This document shows, piece after piece, positions 9,087 through 19,685 of a stretch of 64,000 bases of DNA. The notes below the pieces were generated by a model. It saw only the letters and a list, made by a program, of their open reading frames with translations. It was not told the DNA's origin and did no database searches. The translations under genes and the position numbers were made by a program. Each line of letters begins with the position of its first letter. Position 1 is the stretch's first letter. This stretch comes from Diplonema japonicum (lineage: Eukaryota; Euglenozoa; Diplonemea; Diplonemida; Diplonemidae). The stretch is taken from assembly GCA_964019335.1 (NCBI GenBank), contig OZ025695.1, forward strand, positions 186,001-250,000. Reading direction: 5' to 3'.

Positions 9087-12000
9087 TCACTCTGAAAACA
9101 TTTTAAGTGCTAAAACCTGTGAGGTAGTCAGTCGCTTCGCGTAGTCGCGCTGCAAGCACGCATCCAAGACCTCTGCCAAGCTGCCGCTCAGCGTAGGAGG
9201 CCTTGCAGGTGTGGCTTCGGAAACCACGATGTGATGAAGAAGCGCCCTGAAATTGTCTTTGAAACCTAACTCGGACCAGGCCATTCTCCTTGCATGAAGC
9301 TCAAGCATAGTGCACCCAAAGGCCCACACATCCATCCCCTTTGTCAAACCAATCTTCCCAAGGGACTCAGGAGACATATACGCAGGCGTTCCTTGAATAC
9401 CAGTGCTTAAATCGTCGATTTTCTGTAAAAAAAAAAAAAAAAAGAGAGAGAGAGAGAGAGGGTCATTTCATCATCATACCCTGGAACACCCAAAATCTGA
9501 TATCTTGCAGCACCCGTCCTTCCCGTCAAAGAGTATGTTTGAAGGTTTGATGTCGCTATGTATGACGTTTCTGTGATTTTTTTTTTTTTTTTTTTTTTTG
9601 CTTCCCCTTCGGGAAAAAAAAAAAAAAAAAACATACTGGGAATGAAGGTACTGAAGCCCACCAAGAACCTGCCTACCCCAACGAGCGATTAGTGTATCGG
9701 GCACGCTTCTCTCGGCACCGAAGGTCTTGGGAACCTGCATGGAAAGGGAACTGTCCATGTGCTCCATAACTATCAAAACATGACCAGCCTCCTTCACACA
9801 CCCGTAGAAGCCCACCACGTAAGGATGGCATAGACTCGACATCAAATTGGACTCTTTAAGAACTTCTTCCAGGAGCGGCTGGTTTTCCGGTGCGGGGAGT
9901 GCCTTAACGGCAACGACAACTGACGTGTTCAGACACATTGCTTTGAACACTCTACCATATGAACCCTGACCGAGAAGGTTGGGGGCGGAAGTATCCAGAT
10001 GGATATCTGCCTCGCCCACTGTAAGGCTGACTACAGTAGGAAGGTCTATTTGACTGGAATGTTTCGGGATATGGGAAGGCGAGCCAGTTCCTTCCATTGT
10101 CATTGATATCGTGACCGACACGCTGGACGTCATTCCTGTCTCGAAGCTTCCCAAGGTCAGCATCCCCTCGTCCTCGTCATCGCCCAGGAGTTCGGGGTCG
10201 AACCCTTCAGCAGGAAACTTAACCTTACAAAACTTTTTGATATTCTTCCCTTTCAGTGTAATCGTTTCCCCGTTGTACTTAAACGGAGACCGCACCTCGT
10301 ACAAGCTTAATCCGGATTCAAGGAGGGTTTGTAGTAAGGTGCAACCTTCGTCGAGAGGGTTGCCTGATAAGTCTATCATCCCGAGATCGGGGGATTTCAA
10401 AACGTGTGAAAAGTGCAGTAAACCTTCAGGCGTTATCTTACAGTCTGAAAGGTTGATAGAATGCGCGTATCTATGGTGTTTTACAATGAACTCTGCCACG
10501 ATCTCGCAGAGATCAGGTTGCGACAGGTCCATGTTCGCGAAGTTGAGGTCCGTGCAGGAGGCGTACTTATTGTCGAGAAATGGGAAGAAATGGAAAGGGT
10601 TCTTGGTGATCCGGTCCCTGTCGGCCTTGTTCAAGATCTTGACCCGGTGCCCCGCAAGGGTGGCGTTCAGGTATATCTTCAACTCGGGCCTCTGAACGAG
10701 CATTTCGGTGACTTTCAACAACGTGCCGATTCGCAGCTTCACGTTCTCCATCTTCAAAGCCGTCAACTGTCGCACCACACTGTGGCTCAACAGTTCCCTC
10801 GCTGCATCGGGCGTGAACTCGACCTCCCCGCTGTGCTGCAATGGTGTGGGCCGGATATTCAAAATCTTCAATGAAGGGTGTCCTTCCACCGCGTTCAACA
10901 GCTGCACCACCATCCCGGACCTCATGAAATTCCCAGCGATCGATAAATTGTATAATTCTTCGCATTTTCGCAATGCCTGCCCGAGGGGCGTCACCACTGA
11001 CGGTTTGACGCATGATATTTCCTCGATGTACAAAACCTTGAGCGAGGGTGTGTTTTCAAGGACCTTACAGAGCTTTCCGATGGGATCGGATGATGTTGTC
11101 TCCTTCCAGTGATTCCGGCTGATGTACAGGCGTGAAATGTTTTTCCCCTTAACGGCTTCGGCGAGGTTATCCAGAAATTTCTCAGGGATCTTTGCCCCCG
11201 TCAGCGACAACACCGTCAGATGTTCTGATGTAGAGACCAGACGGAGGAACCCCTTTGGGTTCTCACTCATTTTGTTGTAGTTCAGATTCAGGTTTTCAAT
11301 CTGAACAAGGTCTTCGCAAAACGCGTTGATCTGCTCCTCCTTCATCATGTTCTTGCTTGCGTTGACTTTTTGAAGCGTTTTACATGCTGCAGATGCTGCC
11401 TTGGCCCATTCAGTGTTTTCTTTAGGACAGCATCGTGACAGGTCGATCGATGTCAGGCTTTCCAACGACGAAATAGCATGCAGAAGTGGAATTGCGACAA
11501 TTTGCCGCGAGATGTCGAGATGGGTCAAGGTCTTTGAGAGAGATGGGCCGGTCTTCGTGAAGAACTCCAAGAGGTCATCCTGATGGAGGTTGTTGTCGCC
11601 GATGGAAAGCACGGAGAGGGAAAGGAGAGATGTTTGTATGGCAGATGAGAGGAATGCAAGCTCTGTGTTGCTTAGTGAAACGGAAGACATATGTAGAGAT
11701 GTGATGCTTGAAGCCGTTTTGACCATTCTGAACACGACACCAGAACCGGGTATGCCGGAAAATGTCACACTTTTCATGTTTTTAATTCGGAAAATAGATG
11801 CGAAAAGAGGAGGGAACTGCTTCGGGACAACAGCGTTTGCCAAGGAGAGGTGTGTTATTCCAGTGGCGTCGACAGCTGCCACCAGATCTTTCAGGCCGTC
11901 TCCGGTGAACTCGTTTCCCCCCGCGAGCACCTTTTCCAGCCTGCAAATTGATTTTACCTTCCCGACCATCTTCGCCATGCCTCTCCCAGTCCAATTGTTC

Positions 12001-12152
12001 ATCGACATATCCAAGATGCAGTGCCCGGCCGTCCTTGTGTCTGTGTCAATATCCTGGACCATGTCTAATATTTCCCCTTCATCATATTCGCAGGCGGAGA
12101 ACGCGATAACTTTCTCATCATCGTCAACTGCCAGGCTTCCGGTGGCAGACAT
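9087..12152 (-). CDS. Leucine-rich-repeat protein kinase, three exons
   Basis: Exons 9637-12152, 9480-9570 and 9087-9422 give ~980 residues. Residues ~60-640 hold ribonuclease-inhibitor-like LRRs (LSLANAVVP, LKVLYIEEIS, INLSDCKITPEGL). A Ser/Thr kinase domain of MAP3K-like character follows from ~residue 715. It has the Gly loop LGQGSYGRVF, Lys in VVAVKAL, catalytic loop VIHSDIKPSNILFD, DFGCSR, and GTPAYMSPE. The HRD Arg is replaced by Ser (HSD), but Asp, Lys and Asn remain, so activity is likely. Introns 9571-9636 and 9423-9479 were placed because removing them restores LHSQNVIHSD and DFGCSRKIDDLSTG exactly. No signal peptide or membrane segment, so a cytosolic sensor or scaffold kinase is likely. 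Confidence 0.9.
9423..9479 (-). other. Intron 2 of the LRR-kinase gene
   Basis: 57 nt in the minus sense: donor GTATGATGATG, a CT dinucleotide repeat, a T run, and acceptor TTACAG. This one has a conventional polypyrimidine tract. It joins AGG to AAA in phase 0 within the kinase activation loop. Confidence 0.85.
9571..9636 (-). other. Intron 1 of the LRR-kinase gene: poly(T)/poly(A) hairpin
   Basis: 66 nt. In the minus sense: GTATG, about 18 T, then CCCGAAGGGG, then about 24 A, then TCACAG. The T and A runs are complementary and the centre can close with CCC/GGG, so most of the intron can fold into one hairpin. Splicing restores the kinase catalytic loop, which makes the boundaries firm. Confidence 0.88.
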
Positions 12153-12599
12153 TCGTTTTGTCGAGGGGGCCCCCTCTCCTCCTCCTCTTCCCCCCCTTTT
12201 TTTTGTTTTGTTTTTTTTTAAGGCAGAAGTTACAAAAAAAAAATGAATGACTTTTCTTTTGAAAAATGAAAAAAAGAAAACGAGGTTAGGTATTTTGTGT
12301 TTCCTTTTTTTTTTTCCCTGATAAAAAAAATGGCACGGGGGCTGTAACTGAAAGCAGAAGAAGAAAGAGAAAACTAGAAAAAAAAAAGGGGGTAGGAAAA
12401 AGCACAGGAAAAAGAAAAAAAAAAGAAAAAGAGACCTTTTTAAAAAAAGGGGGGGGGGCGAAATAATATCTTTTTACACGATCTCTTTCCCCCCCCCCAC
12501 CTTTTTTTCTTTTATAGTTTCCATTTCTATTTTTTTTTTCTTTTCCCGCTGTTTGTTCCTCGTTGATGACAAAAAAAAAAAAAAAAACGTAAAAATAAA
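12153..12599. other. Intergenic, homopolymer-rich
   Basis: Alternating A, T, G and C runs with no sustained reading frame apart from Lys/Phe low complexity. It separates the AAMP stop codon from the LRR-kinase start. Confidence 0.6.
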
Positions 12600-13976
12600 T
12601 CACAGAGTGAACATCCTCAATGTAGCATCGTCTGAACCAGAAACAACCCACCCGTCTTCATGAGTCGCAAGGCACAGGGCGGTATTGCTGTGGCCTGTCC
12701 AGACGTGGGGTGGTTTGGTGGACATGGCACGTCCTTCATATCTCTTGATTTCGCCTTGGGTGTCCGCAGAGTAGAGGTGTTCACCCGCCCATTTGAGGGA
12801 AACGAACCCAGCCTCCTGCTTGATCTTGTCTCGGACGGTGTTGGACTCAGCGTTCCACATGGACAGGGTGCCGTCCCCGGCAGAACAGGTCGCGAAGTAC
12901 GGGAGGATAGGGCTCACCGCAATGCTCTCCACCGCCATCGTGTGCTCCATCAACACCACGCTGTTCACCTTCTTCTTCGCAATGCCTAGGATCGCCACGC
13001 TCCCGCTTTCATAACCCGCGATCACAACGTCAGCGTTCTTCGGGTGCCCCGCAACCGCTGTCACCCCACAGTCCGGCAGCATGTGCATACCCTTCGCCCT
13101 GATGTCGAAGTGCGCAAGCATCTCAGATGTCTTCGGTGAGAACACCTTCACCGCCTGGTCCTCCGATCCTGTTGCGAGAAGCTTGTTGTCGCTCACCAGA
13201 GCACCGCACGTTACCTGTTTTTTTTTTTTTTTTTTTTTTTTAGAAACACACCTCGGATGCGTGTCCTGCGAACACCTGGAGTACGACGCCCTTGTCGCTC
13301 CACATGACAGACTGCGAGTCAGCGCTCCCCGCAAACAGAACCCTTCCCTTAGGGTGCCAGAATAGGTACGTCACTGCGTCGCCCAGGTCTTCTAATGTGC
13401 TTATGAGGGACCCGTCGGTGGGGTTCCACAGCATAACACGGCCGTCCATGCCGCCGGTGGCGAGGATGGAGCCATCGAAGGAGAAGGCAACGCAGATGAC
13501 AGTGTCGGTGTGGCCTGTTAGCTCGAACAGGGGTTCGACATCTGTAGGTCCGGGGTTCGAGGGGTCCACCTTCCACAGGAACGCCTTGTCGTCCTCACCG
13601 CCGGACGCAACCAAAGGCAAGCTGGGATGCAGCGCCACGGCGTGCACCGCCTCAGTGTGCTTTTTCAGTACCGCCGCCGCCATGTCGGGGACGCCTTCTT
13701 CTTCCTCTTCTTCCATGTTCGCGTCGTCGCCCTCCACATCGTCGTCGTCACTCACAGGTGTTTCTTCACCGCCTTCATGCGCAATTTGAACCTAAAAATG
13801 AAAATTGAAAAAAGAAATTAAGGAAAACAAACGGGACGTACCATTCCTTGTTCCTCCAGCTCCTTCAGTGTCTCCATGTCGAGGACCTCCTCCATGTCGC
13901 TCGCCTCGGACTGGCTGTCCACGTCCATGCCCTCCTCGTCCTTGGGGATCTCGGGGGTCGGGTCGGCACCAGACAT
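12600..13976 (-). CDS. AAMP: AAMP/Sqt1-like WD40 protein, three exons
   Basis: Exons 13842-13976, 13252-13791 and 12600-13214 give 429 residues. The N-terminus is acidic (DEEGMDVDSQSEASDMEE, later DDDDVEGDDANMEEEEEE), as in AAMP and yeast Sqt1, the chaperone of ribosomal protein uL16. WD40 repeats follow. ASGGEDDKAFLWK matches the family signature, with GHTDTVICVAFS, MLWNPTDGSL, FWHPKGRVLFAGSAD and a C-terminal VSGSDDATLRMF. Splicing joins HASE to VTCGALV and EEQGM to VQIAHEG without frame loss. Likely cytosolic role in 60S assembly by family; the angio-associated name refers only to the vertebrate protein. Confidence 0.88.
13215..13251 (-). other. 37-nt poly(A) intron in the AAMP gene
   Basis: In the minus sense: GTGTGTTTCT, then an uninterrupted A run of about 24, then CAG. 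No pyrimidine tract precedes the acceptor. The boundaries follow from continuity of the WD40 repeat on either side (phase 0). Confidence 0.85.
13792..13841 (-). other. 50-nt intron 1 of the AAMP gene
   Basis: Donor GTACGT, T-rich body and acceptor TTTTTAG; a conventional short intron. It joins an acidic leader exon of 45 codons to the main exon in phase 0. Confidence 0.8.
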
Positions 13977-14101
13977 TTTTTTTCTCTTCTTTTTTGATGT
14001 GTAATGCGCTGCCTTAAGGGAGATAGGACGACCTGTCTGGTGGGGGGGGGGGGGGAAAAAAACGTAAACTTCCCTCCCCTGCTGGAAAGCGGGGAAGGGT
14101 T

Positions 14102-15517
14102 CTAACGGGCGGCGATGCGGAGCATGAACATGCCGAAAGCGTCGAGTGTGAGCTCCCCTGCAGGGGTGGCGTGTGCGTCGACGAATTCATTGAGACGTTT
14201 ATCGAGTGGGACTCCAAAGCGCTCCAGACAGCCGTCCATGAGCATTATCTCAGACCTGCTCAGCACGCCGTCGTGATCCACATCCAGGTCGGAGAAGAGC
14301 TTTTCGATCATCTTTTCGCTCAGAATTTCCGCTGCTGTGTTGTACTCATGCCAACCTTCGATCGTCTCAACGACCTTCCGCCGTACCTCTTCGATGCCCA
14401 CAACCTCCTCCTTCATCTCAACAAGGTCCTCCTGCGTCTCTTCAGGCAGCACTCCGTTCAGTTCCTTCAACGCAGTAATACTCCGTTCATTGTGCCGCTC
14501 CCAATTATCCATTGTTTCGCTGAAACCGCGAATGTTGTTTTGAATCGGTAGCATCTCCCCGACCTGTCTCAGGTACGCGGTTGCTGCAAGCGTCCATTGG
14601 TAAAGCACGTCAAGCGCAGGGGAGGCTGCCTTCATAACGGAGGTGAGTGTGATGGTGTCAACGAGATCAAAGAGCAACGCGCACCTGTCACGAGAGTACA
14701 CGATGGTGTTGGCGTTGAGAAGCGCGAAAGAAAAAGCGGCACACGACGGTTGGAAAACCGTGGAGAGGATGGTGTCCCACGAAGGGGAGTCGTTGAAGGT
14801 CGGCGCTGTGATGAGGTACGCCGCAGCGCATACTTTTTCGACCACAGGCAGCGGGTCAGTGGCCATAACTGCGTCAAAGTCAGTACAGTGATGAAGTGAC
14901 TTGGCTTGTGTTTTACGGTTTTCTATGCATTCGTCGAGAAGTCGCTTATCCTTTACTAGAGTGGCATGGGCTGCCAGGTACTCCTCTTCCAGGACGTCTT
15001 TCAGCATTTCAGTGTGGCGGACAACCTGTATAAGAGTCTTTTGTTTTGCCTTCAACACCCTTTGCCACAGTTCCGAACAGTCCCTCTCCAGTACGCCTTC
15101 TATTATGCCAGAGAAGGCGCTTAATAAAGGTAGGTTCAGGCTTTTCATAGTGCCTGAATCGACGTAGCCGTAATATTGCTCGTTGTAGGGTATGGGCCAC
15201 GGGTTGCTCAGGATTTCGAATAGTTTTTCTTGTCGGGTGTGTGTGAGGGAGTGCAAGGAGACGGTTCGGCTTGCTTTTAGAAGGTGTCTGCTGCTGCTGT
15301 ACAGCGCTTGGAGCGTGGTCTCCGACAGGCTGTTCATATTTGTCAGCGGGAGGCTCAAAAAGGTTCCCAGGACTTCCATCACGTTCGTGTACAAATCAGG
15401 AAGATCGGAAAACCGCAGCCTGTGTACTATAACCGACACGTTCACAGGCGGCGGGTCGGGAGCCTCGGGCAGCAGTCCCGCGATCTCCCTGCGAGCATCT
15501 TCATCGTCAATGTCCAT
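14102..15517 (-). CDS. Unknown helical protein with one C-terminal EF-hand
   Basis: 471 residues from the ATG at 15517, which directly follows an A run ending in AAG, a likely SL acceptor. The body is mostly alpha-helical with no family I recognise (LYQWTLAATAYLRQVGEM, LVEMKEEVVGIEEVRRKVVE). Near the C-terminus FSDLDVDHDGVLSRSEIMLM is a good canonical EF-hand loop (D-D-D-V-S-E pattern). The following FVDAHATPAGELTLDAFGMF looks like a decayed partner hand. Probably a Ca2+-responsive cytosolic protein; binding partner unknown. Confidence 0.75.
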   Translation of the reverse strand: MDIDDEDARREIAGLLPEAPDPPPVNVSVIVHRLRFSDLPDLYTNVMEVLGTFLSLPLTNMNSLSETTLQALYSSSRHLLKASRTVSLHSLTHTRQEKLFEILSNPWPIPYNEQYYGYVDSGTMKSLNLPLLSAFSGIIEGVLERDCSELWQRVLKAKQKTLIQVVRHTEMLKDVLEEEYLAAHATLVKDKRLLDECIENRKTQAKSLHHCTDFDAVMATDPLPVVEKVCAAAYLITAPTFNDSPSWDTILSTVFQPSCAAFSFALLNANTIVYSRDRCALLFDLVDTITLTSVMKAASPALDVLYQWTLAATAYLRQVGEMLPIQNNIRGFSETMDNWERHNERSITALKELNGVLPEETQEDLVEMKEEVVGIEEVRRKVVETIEGWHEYNTAAEILSEKMIEKLFSDLDVDHDGVLSRSEIMLMDGCLERFGVPLDKRLNEFVDAHATPAGELTLDAFGMFMLRIAAR

Positions 15518-15731
15518 TTTCTTTTTTTTTTTTTTTTTTTTTTCCGTCTTGTCTCTGTGTACTTTTTTTTTTTTCCAGGAAAAAAAAAAAAAAAAAAAAG
15601 GAGAAAAAAAAAAAAAAAAAAAAAAAGCAGTGATTTCACGTCACGTGCTTTCCTTTTTTTGTTTCTCTTTTTTCTTTTTCTGACACTGTTTTGAAGAGAA
15701 AACGAAAAAAAAAAAAAAACCACCCCCCACC
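15518..15731. other. Intergenic T/A runs
   Basis: A T run of about 20, an A run of about 19 and another A run of about 24, with little unique sequence between. On the minus strand the A-type run ends just before the ATG of the EF-hand gene, so it probably holds that gene's SL acceptor. Confidence 0.55.
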
Positions 15732-16448
15732 CTAGAACAATTCCTTTTGGCCCGGTGCGCGGACGAACAACTCGTTGCTTTCTTTTACGATCTGGTTCGC
15801 CTCGTCACCTATGATCCCACGAACCTCACTGTCGTGTAGCTGTTGCTTCCGAAGATCCGACATGATTCTGAAGTACTCTGCTGGGGCATCGTTGCTTTTG
15901 GGTGCCACGTCATCTGCCGCCATCCTCTCCTCGTACTTTTGCCTGGCCAGGGAAGATCCAGGAACAGGGATATTGTCCCCGTAATGGGAAATCAGACCTT
16001 TTTGGTCAATTTTCTTCCAGCTGACCACCTGCTCCTCATACGTGGGAGCAAAAGCTTTCAAATAGTACTCCCCCGTGTAGTCCACCACCCTTTGAATGAA
16101 CGTGAAGTTCCTGCTCCCAAGCATCACGATGGCGAAGATAGGGATCAACAGGTAAAAGATAATTTTCCCAATTTCCAATGGTGCGTACGCCCCGTCTGCG
16201 CGAAGCCAGTCAGGGAGGCTTTTGTAGTATTCCGGTTCCAAAGGGTTGTCGAGCTCTGTCTTAATCCCCGTTCTTTTTCTGAATTCTGATTGCATTCGCA
16301 GTTTCTGTGCCGGCCCCGCCGACGCTCTGAAGTCCTGCTTTTTCTCCTCCTTTTCCCCTTTGAAAAATCTCGTCACCCTGTCTTTCAACGACTGTCTTTG
16401 GATCTTCAATCCCAGCGTCGCCCTGATCTTTCTACCTATCACTGACAT
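15732..16448 (-). CDS. Unknown single-pass membrane protein, possibly mitochondrial
   Basis: 238 residues. The N-terminal ~85 residues are strongly basic (MSVIGRKIRATLGLKIQRQS). One membrane segment lies at ~93-110 (IGKIIFYLLIPIFAIVMLG). A ~125-residue hydrophilic C-terminal part follows (SWKKIDQKGLISHYGDNIPV). A basic N-terminus plus one helix is common among accessory subunits of mitochondrial inner-membrane complexes, which is the best guess; I cannot name a family. The ATG follows AAAAAAG|AAA, another A-tract acceptor. Confidence 0.7.
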   Translation of the reverse strand: MSVIGRKIRATLGLKIQRQSLKDRVTRFFKGEKEEKKQDFRASAGPAQKLRMQSEFRKRTGIKTELDNPLEPEYYKSLPDWLRADGAYAPLEIGKIIFYLLIPIFAIVMLGSRNFTFIQRVVDYTGEYYLKAFAPTYEEQVVSWKKIDQKGLISHYGDNIPVPGSSLARQKYEERMAADDVAPKSNDAPAEYFRIMSDLRKQQLHDSEVRGIIGDEANQIVKESNELFVRAPGQKELF

Positions 16449-16642
16449 TTTCTTTTTTTTTTTTTAAAGCCTCCTGTCCGAAAATAATGCAAAACTAAAA
16501 AAAAGGGGGGGGGTAACTAAAAAATAAAAAAAAAGTACGTAAACAGGGACCCAGAGAGGTGCATGCCATATAAAATTCCATTTTTTTTTTTTTAAATTCT
16601 TTTCCTTCTGTTCTTGTTTCACACTATTTCGCGAGGGTCATC

Positions 16643-17713
16643 TCAGATAAGCTCTTTGGGCCACTCAAAACATTTCCCGATCTCGGCACAGTGCTCTTTC
16701 GACACGTACCAGTCGTCCATGTGCTCCCCAAAGAACCTAGAGTAGCCTCGAGAAGTGAGGATGTCATAGATTTGCTGCCGTTTGCCGGGTACAGCATTGT
16801 GCTCCACAGCAACGACCTTGGCGAGGGGAGGGGTGTTCTTGAGGACTAAGACCTCAGCACCTTCAACATCTAGAATCCATATGTCGGGGATCACATCAGA
16901 GTGCCCGGTAGCATGCCTGATGAGATGGTGAAGAGGCACGCAGGTTGCTGTTACATTAGCGCCACTGTCCACATCTTCTGATTCCTTGCTGAATTTTCGG
17001 ATGTTTCTCACGTGGTCCATGGAGATAGTGTCGGCCAACCCCCCCAGGGCGCCGTGCATGAGAAATGTGGCGGAGTGGACTCCATCGTAAATCGGCAAGC
17101 AAGATTGAGACGCCCATGCGTTTCTGTTTAAAGTCTTCAACCTGGCAAACAGCCCCGGGTTCGGTTCCACCAACAGCCCCTTCCAGTTCTTCTTGCTCTC
17201 CAACCATATCGTGTGGCTTTCCCTGCACCCGTCGTGCCCGCCCGATTCGATAAAAAACCCGTTTTCCTTCCTCCCGAACAGCTCCCATATGAACTGGTGC
17301 ATCGTGCCTTCTTTTTTAAACAGCGCGCGGGATTGAACAAGCTCCTCTGCGTCTTTCAGGGTGAAGCTCGATTTTAAAATCCGGAATTTTTTCTTGCTCT
17401 TTCGTCTCTTGCCATTTGCGTAGTACGCTGGGGGCAGTTCGCCGTCTTGCGCATATACGCAAGGTGGGTCAAGTGAATATGCGCTGCCTCCGCCAGATGG
17501 GGGAATGAGAGTTACATTAGACGGTATTGCCGCCTTTGTGCTTAGAAACTGCGCGAACATAGCAGTGGGCGGTTTTTCCTTTCCCGTCTCGACGGACGAG
17601 TCGGCTGCTGTTGTTTTCACAGCGCCCTTTGGATCCTTTTGTGAAAACTCCATGTAGGCGATGACGGCTGTCACGAACAGAAGTGCTGTTATCACGGTCC
17701 CTTTGGTTGTCAT
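16643..17713 (-). CDS. FkbM-type SAM-dependent methyltransferase, type II membrane protein
   Basis: 356 residues. An N-terminal anchor (GTVITALLFVTAVIAYMEF, residues ~5-23) is followed by a Ser/Thr-rich stem and then a Methyltransf_21 (FkbM) domain. The SAM-binding loop reads FFIESGGHDGCRESHTIWLE, strand 2 ends in LLVEPNP, and the later acidic motif is IWILDVEGAEVLVLKN, all in family order. Topology suggests catalysis in the ER/Golgi lumen, perhaps O-methylation of glycans. ATG sits right after A15-G (AAAAG|ATG), so the 5' UTR may be almost absent. Confidence 0.85.
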   Translation of the reverse strand: MTTKGTVITALLFVTAVIAYMEFSQKDPKGAVKTTAADSSVETGKEKPPTAMFAQFLSTKAAIPSNVTLIPPSGGGSAYSLDPPCVYAQDGELPPAYYANGKRRKSKKKFRILKSSFTLKDAEELVQSRALFKKEGTMHQFIWELFGRKENGFFIESGGHDGCRESHTIWLESKKNWKGLLVEPNPGLFARLKTLNRNAWASQSCLPIYDGVHSATFLMHGALGGLADTISMDHVRNIRKFSKESEDVDSGANVTATCVPLHHLIRHATGHSDVIPDIWILDVEGAEVLVLKNTPPLAKVVAVEHNAVPGKRQQIYDILTSRGYSRFFGEHMDDWYVSKEHCAEIGKCFEWPKELI

Positions 17714-18008
17714 CTTTTTTTTTTTTTTCCTCGTCCCCCTCCTTTTCCACCCACTCCCCCTTTCAATTTTTTTTTTTTAATAGAGGACCGACTCGAAGGT
17801 GCTACGGGTAGACTTTCGTTTTTGGCCAAACGCGGGTGAGGAAAAAACCAAACGATGCAGGACAACCTGAGGAGGAAAGCAAAGTAAAAAAAGAAAAAAA
17901 AAAAAAGGGTACACTTAAAAAAAAAAAAATTCTTTCTTTTCTGAAAAAAAAGAAAAGAAAAAAAAAATCCGGGATTTTTTTTTTTTTTTTAAAAAAATTA
18001 TTTGATCA
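17714..18008. other. Intergenic, homopolymer-rich
   Basis: A and T runs around a short unique patch at ~17780-17885. No gene or RNA signal recognised. Confidence 0.5.
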
Positions 18009-19305
18009 TCACTCAGCCCCCTCTATCATCTGATCCTCGTGATCGAGAGGTGTCCATAAACGGACTTTGAACTCATCCCCCGCCGCGACAAATGGCGCCA
18101 CAGGCGACAACGCGAGCGCACGGATAAAATGAGTCTCCGACACAGCAGAAGTGCTTGGGGTGACGTGCAAAGTGTCTGTCATGTTGCGGTCGATGACAAG
18201 CGGCTTGGATTTCGACGCAAGTATCGCAGTGACGGCCTCTTCGTGAGCCGTGAACCGCGCGATGGCCTTATGCCGGATCTGTTTCGGTCTCCCGAACATG
18301 GACAGGCATTTGTACGTTCGCGTGTCGAATATTCGTATACAGCTGTCCTTCCCCGCGGTAAGGATTTGGTTCCCGGTTTTGCTATACTGCACCGAGGTGA
18401 CCTCCGCACCCGAATGACACATTTCGATGGGCATCACAACCCACTTTGGTTGGGAAGGGTCCCATATTTTCATAGTCCCGTCTGAGGTACCGGACACGAA
18501 CGTCCTTCCGTCCGGAGAAAAATCGAGCGCGTTAACAAACCCTGCTGTTGAGCTGCCATGATCGCTGATGGGATCGGGGGCTCTGAATGCTTTTTCTTGC
18601 CGGATGTCCCAGAGGCGGACCTTTTTTTTTTTTTTTTTTTTTTTTCCCCCGTCATACCACTGGGTGATCGGTTCCTGAAAGAATGTGGAACCCACTAGGG
18701 TGCATAGCCATGGTGTTGACGCTGTGGTCGTCTTTGAAAATTGCAATGGCTCGCTTGGATCTCGGTAGTGTGTAGTTAAACATTCTTATGGCACCGTCCC
18801 TGCTTGCTGAGAAGATCACCGACGCCCTCGGTGAGAAGCCAACATCTTCGATCGACTGTGTTGCTTCACCGTAGACCCTTGTTAAAGCTGTTGAGGACGC
18901 GGACTTTGCTTCTCCTTTGTATGTGAGCATCTTGGACACGAGGAAGAGATGGGTCCCGCCTGTGGCGTCGCCTGCGAGTAGATATTGCCCGTCTTGGGAA
19001 AATTGAAGGGATTTGATGAGGGTGCCGTTCGCCGCGTAGAATCTGTTTATCATCTTTTCGCCTTGTCCGAAGTACGAGTATACTGTGTTCCAGGTGTCTA
19101 GCTTCCGTGCTCCTTCCTGTCCAACGTCGACTTCCATCGATTTCGCCACCATTGTCTCGAGTGTGTTCTCTCCTACCTCCTCAGATGACACTGCTGTCAG
19201 CGTGTCCTCACCTACATTCTGTGCGGTCGACGCGTAGCCGTCGTATTTCATTTGTTTTATAATCATGCGATACAGGTCGCGTTTGTCGCCCGTGGACGCC
19301 ATCAT
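18009..19305 (-). CDS. CSTF1: Cleavage stimulation factor subunit 1 (CstF-50), WD40, two exons
   Basis: Exons 18658-19305 and 18009-18620 give 419 residues. The N-terminus (DKRDLYRMIIKQMKYDGYAS) matches the CstF-50 homodimerisation domain. WD40 repeats follow in the family order: FSPRASVIFSASRDGAIRMF, KRAIAIFKDDHSVNTMAMHP, SGTDHPVVRLWDIRQ across the intron, NALDFSPDGRTFVSGTSDGT, ILTAGKDSCIRIFDTRT, and a terminal DEFKVRLW. CstF-50 is part of the factor that binds downstream elements during pre-mRNA cleavage and polyadenylation. In a trans-splicing organism that step is coupled to SL addition of the next gene. Confidence 0.93.
18621..18657 (-). other. 37-nt poly(A) intron in the CstF-50 gene
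   Basis: In the minus sense: GTATGACGGGGG, then about 24 A, then G. The acceptor is simply ...AAAAG with no pyrimidine tract. Removal restores HPVVRLWD, exactly as in other CstF-50 proteins, so the boundaries are firm. Confidence 0.88.
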
Positions 19306-19589
19306 TTATTTATTCCTTTTTTTTTTTTCTCCTTTTCTAAAGGGTTAAACACCAATACGGGTGGTATGTAAAAGAATAACAAGGAATATACTAAAGAAGA
19401 GAGAGGGGGGGGGGGGGGGGGGGCAATCGAGTCAGAAAACGCATGCTAATTATTTTCGTTGTTTTTTTCTTTCTATTTGTCCGCACTTTTTATAAAAACC
19501 CCCCCTCTTTTTGTTTCTAATTGAGACAGTGTGTGTGTCAGGGGGGGGAGGGGGAAATGGGGAGAAGATAATACAAAAACAAAATCATA

Positions 19590-19623
<34 letters not shown>

Positions 19624-19685
19624 TTCCCATTCTCATTTCCACCCCCTTCTCTCGTTTCCTTTTCGTTCACAGTCGTTGTTGTCTT
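19306..19685. other. Intergenic: G run, AT microsatellite and T run
   Basis: Holds a G run of about 19 (19407-19425), an (AT) microsatellite of about ten units (19586-19606) and a T run of about 19. No gene seen. Confidence 0.65.
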
